Shown here one piece after another: positions 5,062 through 11,115 of a DNA stretch of 11,115 nt. The translations under genes were made by a program, and so were the position numbers. Origin of the DNA: an uncultured Lachnospiraceae bacterium (lineage in GTDB: Bacteria; Bacillota; Clostridia; Lachnospirales; Lachnospiraceae); assembly GCA_937915975.1 (NCBI GenBank), contig CALGGL010000203.1, positions 1 to 11,115 of the forward strand, read 5' to 3'. Position 1 is the stretch's first letter. Each line of letters begins with the position of its first letter. The notes beneath the pieces are model-generated. The model did not search any database. It worked only from the letters and a program-made list of their open reading frames with translations, and was not told the origin of the DNA.

Positions 5062-8000
5062 TCAAAGCAGGTCACTGCGTCTTCTCTTAAGAATAATAAG
5101 TAAGATTATTCCTGCCAATGATATAAGTAACGTTATCTTTACAGGCTTAATAGGTGCTGTATCACCTGTTTGAACCGAAGGTGGTGTAGTCTTTTCAGGC
5201 GGAGTTACAGTAGTAGTTGTTGTCGTTGTAGTTATAGGACTATCCTTCATAACAACGGAAATCACTTTATTCTCACCTGTTCCGACCTTATCCGACGGTA
5301 TTTCGAACTTAACCGGATCGGCAACCGCATATCCTTCCGGAGCTGCCAATTCAACCAATTGATAAGTTTCACCGTCTTCAAACACATCTTCAATTATATG
5401 AGGCTCAGTATCAGATATCCATACAAGCTCATATCCATCGGCATTCTTAACTGTAGCACCGTTCTTATCAATTACTGCAAGTGTAGCACCCGGAAGAGGA
5501 TTTCCGTTTTCATCCGTCTTCAGGAAGCTTACGACCACAGAAGGTTCAAGCCATGTAATCTCACCGTTTGCACCAACAATCGCTGTTCCGTTACCATTGT
5601 CAAAGCTTGATATTACAACATCCTCATCAGTAAGCTTAAAGCTTATTTGTATAGGATTTTCAGAAACGTAATAACCCTCCGGTGAGGCAAGCTCTCTTAT
5701 AACATATTTTGTATTGGTTAATACTCCCTTAAATGTAACTAAACCATTCTTATCGGAAACTGTTGTTGCTATGAGAATTTCTTCATCATTACTATTCTTC
5801 TTATACAATCCATATGTTGAACCTGCAAGCTTCTTGGCCTGATTATTCTCACTTACCTTAGTAAATGAAATATCCGTTCTGTACTGATCATCTATAATCC
5901 TGTTACCTGTAATCTTATTACCATCCTTATCGGTAAGTCCGGCAAAATCATTATCATCAACGGTTGCATAGAATACATCGTCACAAAGCTTATAAGGATC
6001 AACGCTCTTTGTTTCCTTAATAGCATATTTACCCTTTGCGAGCTTGGTAAATATTATAATTCCGTTTTCACTTGAGGTTGCTGTTGCAGCCGGTGTATCG
6101 GAAATATTGCCTGCATCATCAACTGCATAAGCTGTAAATTCCACTCCTTCAAGAGGCTCGTATGCTGCCGGATCAGGAGCACAGGTTTCATTTATAAGAC
6201 CATATTTTGTAAAGTTAAGACTCGTTATCTCATCCTTTACAAGAAGTACTCCTTCGCTGGAAATTGAAGTTGTAGTCTTGTCATAATCTATAGTTGCATC
6301 TGTCTTAAGTGCAAATGTTGTATCGGTAGTTATCTTATATCCCAAAGGTGCAACCGTTTCTCTTAACGTATATGTCACTCCCGGTCTTAAGCCTTCCACC
6401 TCGGTAGGTGTATCTGTAGAATCCCATTCTTCAACAATATTTCCGTCCTCATCAATGATCTGAATATGGGCTCCGGCTACTTCCTCCTCGGTAGTTATAT
6501 CAACCTTGGATATCTTAACCTTATAGATACGCTCATCCTCAACAACTATCTGACCTGTTTCAACAACCTTAAAGGTTCCGTCAGAATCAAGTACAAACAG
6601 CTTACGTACTCTTCCGTTTTCCGTATTGACAAAGCTTACTCTGAAAGTTACATCAGCCGCCTGATAGAAGCCATCAGGGACATTTGTTTCTTTTAATGTA
6701 TACTCTTCATTTACATTAAAGTCATCCGTTCTGAATACTCTTGCACGGTCGGTTGTTGTAAAGCTGTATGCCTCCTGACCGTATGAATCATATATTGTAA
6801 GTCCTGCTCCAGCAAGTGCTTCTCCGCTTGACTTATCAACCTTAGTAAATGAAACATAGTTCAAAGGTGCATCCTGCATAACCACGGTCATGCTTGTATT
6901 TGTTACCCATGTTCCGTCACTTTGCTTAATCTTAACAACAGTGCTTCCACCTTCATTAACAAGCATAAACGTAATTTTTTCCGCAACCTCATATCCATCA
7001 GGTGCAGTTACCTCGGTAAGCACATATGCCTTATTAAGCTCAAATGTTGAATAATCAATCTCCCACTTGGTTCCTGTGGTTGTATGTTCAAGCTTGTTAG
7101 TAGTTGTTATTAAATTACCGTGACTATCAATTGTCTTTTCATATACAGGATTTCCGTTTTCTTCCGTAATTTTAAGCTTTGCATTTGGAAGCTCATCGCT
7201 TGTTACAAGATCAATCTTGCTTATCTTGACAACATTTCTTGCTATGTCTTCCATAACGATTTTACCGTCATCTATCCTTGTATAATCATTTTCTCCTGCT
7301 TTTTGAACAAAAAGGTCACTGTTATCATTTATGTAGAACTTGATTTCCGAAGCTATATAATGTGTAGGTACTCCGTTTGAATCCTTTGGAGCCTCAATTT
7401 CCTTTAATATATAGATTTCATTCTTTACAAGCTCACTTGTCCTTATCTCATAAGCATTTGAAGTTGTTGTAAATCTAAACTCCTCTGTTCCGCTCTGATT
7501 TACCACAAGCAATGCACCTGCAAGCTCTGAACCCGGATTGCTTGGATCAACCTTACTTATATAGATTGTTCCTTCCTGCTTGTCGTATACCTTAATCTCG
7601 TAATCAAAATCCGGCAAAGCTGTATCGTCTACTACAAGCTTGTTATCACTTGTTATCTTAAATGTAATAGGTGCCGCAAGCTCATATCCTCTCGGAGCCC
7701 TTGTCTCCTCAAGAATATATTCCGTTTCTTTTTCAATACCGAGTGCAAGAACATTTATGCTGATTGTTCCGACATTATTAACCTCTAATCCCGATTGAAC
7801 AAGTGAATTATCGGATTTCTTGTAAATCTGGAATACTGCCTCGGTAAGCCTGTCGGTACTGCCCTTCTTATATTTGGTAATTGTAAGCTCTAACGGCTCA
7901 TCATACATAACCAAAGTGTACTCGCCGTTTACGGCAGTAAGCTCAACCTTCGTGCTGTCTGCTGCGCCCACTTTCTTGCTCCATACCTTGCTATCATCAT

Positions 8001-11000
8001 CAATCATAAACTGTATGGAATCAGCAATCTTATAACCAAAAGGAGCTGTTTTTTCTTCAAGCGTATACCAGTCTCCCGGTGTTAATCTGCTTAAATCAAT
8101 ACCGTGATTCTGATTAGTTCCGCCGGCGATATCAGTTATCCATACCGATTCAAATTCCGCACCGGAATCATCCTTCACCCAAAGAGTTGCTCCCGTAAGG
8201 AAGTTCTCGCTTCCCGAAGCTTTCTTATTAATAATAAGCTTATTAACATCATCTCTCATTGTTACGGTTACCGGATCAGTTGAATCCGCCTCAACATAAC
8301 CGTTTCCATCACCGTAATCAATCATGAGCTTATACTCCGGATTTGAAGGATCGGTTGTTGAATCATATATAACCTTAAACTTAATATCGTCTGCCTTGGC
8401 ATATCCTACCGGTGGTGTAACTTCCGATAAAGTATATTCCTTATCAACGGTAATTCCCGAATAAACATTATCCGTTACACCGTTCGTTGTTGCATTATTA
8501 CCGCTTGTATTAACTACCGCACCGTTACTCTTTACCTGAAGTGTTGCACCGGTCAGGGAATTTCCTCTTACATCGGTCTTTTTAACATGAACCTCAATAC
8601 TGTTGGTAAATGTAATCTCTCCCGAATCATAATAAGCATTCGTATCCACATTTCTTATGGTTATCTTATTATTTTCATCAGCGATAACCTCAAGATGGTA
8701 TTCAGCATCCGAATAGGCAACAAGGGCATCCCCTGTATTTCTTTCCTTCAATACATAGTAATAATAATCCTTATCACCCGGAGTACTTAAAATTTCCGTT
8801 TCTGTCTCATTAAATACCGCATAACCCGTATTATCGGTTGTTGCCAAATAAGGAGATATTCCGGATATGTTGAAGCTATTATCAGTCTTATATAATTCGA
8901 ATGTAAACGGCAGATTGATATCTTCATTACCTGTTAAAATCTTTCTGACAGATAGCGGCCATTTGGTCTCTCCGTCATATACATTATCGAAATGAATGAA
9001 TTCTGCTCCGGTTACATCATCCTTACCTATAGTATTGGCTCCGCTTTGTGTCTCGCTTCCCGTACTCTTCGTTATGGTATGACTTACATCAATCTTACCT
9101 GTAGTACTGTTTCTTGTTAAAGTAACGGCAATTGTATATATTGTAGTATCATAAATATATCCCGGAAGTGGAACAGGATTTGGCAAAAGTTCTTTTACCT
9201 CGTATGTATATGTCTTTGTTGCAGCATTTCCAAGATCCGTCTGATCATATACAAGCTTATCAAATACTACCTTACCCGTGCTATTATTTTGCTTAATCTG
9301 GATAGCGGTAGCATTTCCTTCTTCGAATAAACCGAAGCTGAAAATTCTGTTTTCTCCCGGTTCCTGACCTGCGAAGGTCTTAAGTGCAGTAATACTAACC
9401 TCCTGCGTATCGGTCTTTGTATTCTTAAATGAAACTGATACAGGTGTACTTGTATCAGTACTCTTATAATAGGTTATATTTGGCTTAATTGAATTATCTG
9501 TTGTATCAACAGAGAATGTAACCTTTGCTATATACTCTGTCGAATCGCATTCAAAGCCCGACTTTGAGGTTTCCTTAATAATGTACTCATAAGGTCCGCC
9601 GCCAAGTGTTGAATTGGTCTTTGCAACATCAACAAGACTGAAAGATTCGTTTATGACAATCTTTACTGAACCGTCAGCGGCATTATATCCCTTATAGGTC
9701 TTATCTCCTCTTGTTGCCGTAAATTCAAAACCTGCTGTTTCTCCGTTATAATCCGAAAGCTCGGCACCTACAAGTTCCTTGGTTGCTTCAAGTTCAAGTA
9801 TAGCCTTATCCTCTTCATTGATAAACTCTATATCTTCCGAAGAAACCTCAGTTCCGCCAATGCTTCCCTCATAATATGTAGGAGTAGCAACCACACGATT
9901 GGATGCGGTTGATAAATCAACTTTTACAAAGTAAACCTTGGTTGAATAGGTAAATCCGTCAAAGCTTGCAGGACTTACCTCTGTTATCTTATAGAAATAC
10001 GGCGAACCGGCTATATCGGTATCATTGTATGTTATAGCATCAAAGTTTATTTCACCACTCGTATTATTCTGCTTAGTCTGGCTAACTCCTGATGCTATTA
10101 CGCTACCTGTACTTTCATCAATCTCTTCAAGCTTAAATGAGAACAGCTTTGGATTTCCCGATGCATCCTTTACGTCTGATAAATCAGAGGTTGCCACAGT
10201 TTCTCCTGCCTTTATAATCTTCTTTTTAGCTGCAAAGCTGATAGAACCCTCGTCCGGCTTAAGTTCATTGGTAAATACCACTCTCTTATTTGAAACAGGA
10301 ACAGATGTTGTTGCAGACGCACTTTCCTTATATGAAACACTTGTTATCTCCGGCTTAACAGCCTTTGTAATACTGTCAACAGATACATTAACAACTACAG
10401 TATATTCCTTTGTATCATATTTAATCGAAGCATCGCTTCCTGCTGTCTCTGTTACCTTAAATGTATATTTACCTACATCTCCAACGCCAAAAACAAGATC
10501 TGAAAACTCAGCCACACCACTTGTATTTGTTGTTACAGATTCAGAGTAAACACCTGAAGATGCATTATAAACCTTCTCACCTGCTACTCCGGTATCAACA
10601 GCCTCTATTTTAAATACAAATCCGTCAAGATCGTGTGTTCCGCCCGTTATGTTCTTGGTAGCCTCAAGCGAAAGCTTAGCCCTATTGGTTGTATTATCAA
10701 ATATTGCATTATCCATTCCTGATCCGGTAATCTGTACAGGAGCCTTATAGCTTCCCGCATCCGAATCGTACTCATATCTGTATACCTTTTCTACAGATGT
10801 TGTAAGCTCAGTCCCTCTTTCCGGATCTACAACATTTACAACAACAATATAATAGTCACTGCTGTTTTTCATTCCCGAATATCCTGAGGTACCCTCATAT
10901 ATCTTATAGAGATGTTTACCTGTACCAAACTCGGTATTTACTCCTTCTGCAGTACTGTAAGTAATACTTGGGAAGTTAACTATATTTGTGGTTGTTGCCA

Positions 11001-11115
11001 ATGTTCCGAGCATCGGTCTTCCGACATAGCTTACACTGCTTGATATTTCGTCAGCTTTAAGTGATGCCGATTCAATACCGAGATATACACAATAGAATGT
11101 AAGCTCGCTATACTT
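5062..11115 (-). CDS. Giant multi-domain cell-wall-anchored adhesin (FctA- and SpaA-type repeats), 5' end outside window
   Basis: The visible part is 2017 residues (numbered from the first codon at the right edge) and is open through 11115, so the protein begins beyond the window; the Met at 11013 is internal. From N to C it shows six pilin-type FctA/Spy0128-like modules (1-838, the first incomplete), ten SpaA/CnaB-like modules (839-1958), a run of eight Thr and a Pro/Thr stretch (1962-1980), sorting motif SVQTGD (1980-1985), a membrane helix (about 1992-2009) and KRRR. These modules are beta-sandwiches, many self-locked by a Lys-Asn or Lys-Asp isopeptide bond promoted by Glu. The protein would form a long, protease-resistant stalk exposed on the cell surface and attached by sortase. 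Ligand unknown; the binding domain and signal peptide would be in the missing N-terminal part. Only four Cys are seen. Module identity is low, so the repeats are old rather than recent duplications. Confidence 0.93.
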   Translation of the reverse strand, partial: KYSELTFYCVYLGIESASLKADEISSSVSYVGRPMLGTLATTTNIVNFPSITYSTAEGVNTEFGTGKHLYKIYEGTSGYSGMKNSSDYYIVVVNVVDPERGTELTTSVEKVYRYEYDSDAGSYKAPVQITGSGMDNAIFDNTTNRAKLSLEATKNITGGTHDLDGFVFKIEAVDTGVAGEKVYNASSGVYSESVTTNTSGVAEFSDLVFGVGDVGKYTFKVTETAGSDASIKYDTKEYTVVVNVSVDSITKAVKPEITSVSYKESASATTSVPVSNKRVVFTNELKPDEGSISFAAKKKIIKAGETVATSDLSDVKDASGNPKLFSFKLEEIDESTGSVIASGVSQTKQNNTSGEINFDAITYNDTDIAGSPYFYKITEVSPASFDGFTYSTKVYFVKVDLSTASNRVVATPTYYEGSIGGTEVSSEDIEFINEEDKAILELEATKELVGAELSDYNGETAGFEFTATRGDKTYKGYNAADGSVKIVINESFSLVDVAKTNSTLGGGPYEYIIKETSKSGFECDSTEYIAKVTFSVDTTDNSIKPNITYYKSTDTSTPVSVSFKNTKTDTQEVSITALKTFAGQEPGENRIFSFGLFEEGNATAIQIKQNNSTGKVVFDKLVYDQTDLGNAATKTYTYEVKELLPNPVPLPGYIYDTTIYTIAVTLTRNSTTGKIDVSHTITKSTGSETQSGANTIGKDDVTGAEFIHFDNVYDGETKWPLSVRKILTGNEDINLPFTFELYKTDNSFNISGISPYLATTDNTGYAVFNETETEILSTPGDKDYYYYVLKERNTGDALVAYSDAEYHLEVIADENNKITIRNVDTNAYYDSGEITFTNSIEVHVKKTDVRGNSLTGATLQVKSNGAVVNTSGNNATTNGVTDNVYSGITVDKEYTLSEVTPPVGYAKADDIKFKVIYDSTTDPSNPEYKLMIDYGDGNGYVEADSTDPVTVTMRDDVNKLIINKKASGSENFLTGATLWVKDDSGAEFESVWITDIAGGTNQNHGIDLSRLTPGDWYTLEEKTAPFGYKIADSIQFMIDDDSKVWSKKVGAADSTKVELTAVNGEYTLVMYDEPLELTITKYKKGSTDRLTEAVFQIYKKSDNSLVQSGLEVNNVGTISINVLALGIEKETEYILEETRAPRGYELAAPITFKITSDNKLVVDDTALPDFDYEIKVYDKQEGTIYISKVDPSNPGSELAGALLVVNQSGTEEFRFTTTSNAYEIRTSELVKNEIYILKEIEAPKDSNGVPTHYIASEIKFYINDNSDLFVQKAGENDYTRIDDGKIVMEDIARNVVKISKIDLVTSDELPNAKLKITEENGNPVYEKTIDSHGNLITTTNKLEHTTTGTKWEIDYSTFELNKAYVLTEVTAPDGYEVAEKITFMLVNEGGSTVVKIKQSDGTWVTNTSMTVVMQDAPLNYVSFTKVDKSSGEALAGAGLTIYDSYGQEAYSFTTTDRARVFRTDDFNVNEEYTLKETNVPDGFYQAADVTFRVSFVNTENGRVRKLFVLDSDGTFKVVETGQIVVEDERIYKVKISKVDITTEEEVAGAHIQIIDEDGNIVEEWDSTDTPTEVEGLRPGVTYTLRETVAPLGYKITTDTTFALKTDATIDYDKTTTSISSEGVLLVKDEITSLNFTKYGLINETCAPDPAAYEPLEGVEFTAYAVDDAGNISDTPAATATSSENGIIIFTKLAKGKYAIKETKSVDPYKLCDDVFYATVDDNDFAGLTDKDGNKITGNRIIDDQYRTDISFTKVSENNQAKKLAGSTYGLYKKNSNDEEILIATTVSDKNGLVTFKGVLTNTKYVIRELASPEGYYVSENPIQISFKLTDEDVVISSFDNGNGTAIVGANGEITWLEPSVVVSFLKTDENGNPLPGATLAVIDKNGATVKNADGYELVWISDTEPHIIEDVFEDGETYQLVELAAPEGYAVADPVKFEIPSDKVGTGENKVISVVMKDSPITTTTTTTTVTPPEKTTPPSVQTGDTAPIKPVKITLLISLAGIILLIILKRRRSDLL
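5065..5178 (-). other. Sortase sorting signal of the adhesin
   Basis: SVQTGD is followed by TAPIKPVKI, a hydrophobic helix (TLLISLAGIILLIIL) and KRRRSDLL, the three-part layout of a cell-wall sorting signal. The pentapeptide departs from LPxTG: x-x-QTG-D forms followed by TAPI are common in Lachnospiraceae surface proteins. Cleavage is expected between Thr and Gly (residues 1983/1984 from the right edge codon). No sortase gene is in the window. Confidence 0.85.
5242..8601 (-). repeat. Ten SpaA/CnaB-like modules in the adhesin
   Basis: Each module of about 100-125 residues shows a first-strand Lys (K846, K964, K1081, K1188, K1300, K1425, K1537, K1637, K1753, K1866), a Glu in the Y-T-L-x-E-x-x-A-P-x-G-Y motif (E898, E1021, E1137, E1239, E1368, E1476, E1586, E1701, E1808, E1922), and an acidic acceptor in the last strand: D955, D1072, D1178, D1290, D1415, D1527, D1628, D1743, then E1857 in module 9, and D1958. 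Acceptor motifs such as IVMED, VVMQD, LVMYD and VVMKD resemble the IVMVD of the CnaB2 domain of streptococcal FbaB, which forms a Lys-Asp bond. Spacing from acceptor to the next Lys is 9-10 residues throughout. Residues are numbered from the right edge codon. Confidence 0.85.
8602..11115 (-). repeat. Six FctA/Spy0128-like pilin modules in the adhesin
   Basis: Modules end in F-x-N acceptor motifs at residues 141 (FDN), 283 (FTN), 433 (FIN), 565 (FKN), 711 (FDN) and 838 (FTN). Each next module opens with a strand carrying the partner Lys: LSLEATK (K154), ISFAAKK (K298), LELEATK (K446), VSITALK (K579), LSVRK (K725). A Glu lies in the expected Y-x-x-x-E strand: E223, E379, E515, E642, E791. Every complete module therefore keeps the Lys/Glu/Asn set used for intramolecular isopeptide bonds in the streptococcal pilin Spy0128. 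The first module is cut by the window edge. Residues are numbered from the right edge codon. Confidence 0.8.

Noticed and set aside
5209..5232. Eight-Thr tract as a phase-variable microsatellite
   Set aside because: The codons are mixed ACA, ACG and ACT, so there is no pure repeat unit long enough to suggest frequent slippage, and whole-codon changes would only alter length.
10025..10549. 174-codon plus-strand open frame opposite the adhesin
   Set aside because: It has no ribosome binding site and lies wholly antisense to conserved pilin modules; its Ser/Thr/Val-rich product is the shadow expected from the opposite strand.
5233..11115. CRISPR-like or recent tandem duplication in the repeat-rich adhesin gene
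   Set aside because: The repeats are protein-level modules with low mutual identity and no shared DNA repeat unit or spacers.

Overview
The window looks like chromosomal DNA from a low-GC Firmicute, most likely a gut or rumen Lachnospiraceae. This rests on the Clostridia-type two-subunit LeuC/LeuD, the AT-rich intergenic DNA, strong AGGAGG-type ribosome binding sites, and a very large SpaA/pilin-type surface protein ending in a QTGD sorting signal. I cannot name a genus from the sequence.

Layout, left to right. Positions 1-189 hold the end of a dispersed palindromic repeat followed by very AT-rich DNA. leuD (190-678) and leuC (698-1963) form a minus-strand operon for the two subunits of 3-isopropylmalate dehydratase. 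Between leuC and the divergent lysR-type gene (2476-3468) lies about 510 bp of non-coding DNA. It contains a 268-bp near-complete palindrome (1990-2257) whose central part recurs at 1-80, then two perfect 17-bp palindromes centred 30 bp apart that look like operators for the regulator. A small hicB-hicA toxin-antitoxin pair (3459-3865, minus) runs tail-to-tail into the regulator gene and overlaps it by 10 bp. An EamA/DMT-family transporter gene (4019-4990, minus) follows. The rest (5062-11115, minus) is the 3' part of a giant cell-wall-anchored adhesin whose N-terminus lies beyond the right edge.

How the parts fit. The LysR-type protein is the natural candidate regulator of leuCD: the genes are divergent, the operator-like palindromes lie between them, and one of them covers the predicted -35 of the regulator's own promoter. 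The large palindrome sits between those operators and the leuC ribosome binding site, so leuC mRNA started from the operator region would carry it as a long hairpin leader. The adhesin is a rod of about sixteen immunoglobulin-like modules: six pilin-type (FctA/Spy0128-like) modules ending in an F-x-N acceptor motif, then ten SpaA/CnaB modules, most ending in a V-x-x-D acceptor motif like that of streptococcal CnaB2, then a short Thr/Pro stretch and a sorting signal. HicBA and the transporter have no obvious link to either neighbour.

The points most worth a second look are the palindromic element and its partial second copy flanking leuCD, the spaced operators, the two apparent isopeptide chemistries within one adhesin (with one module carrying Glu in place of the acceptor Asp), and the reversed, DUF1902-type HicBA module.
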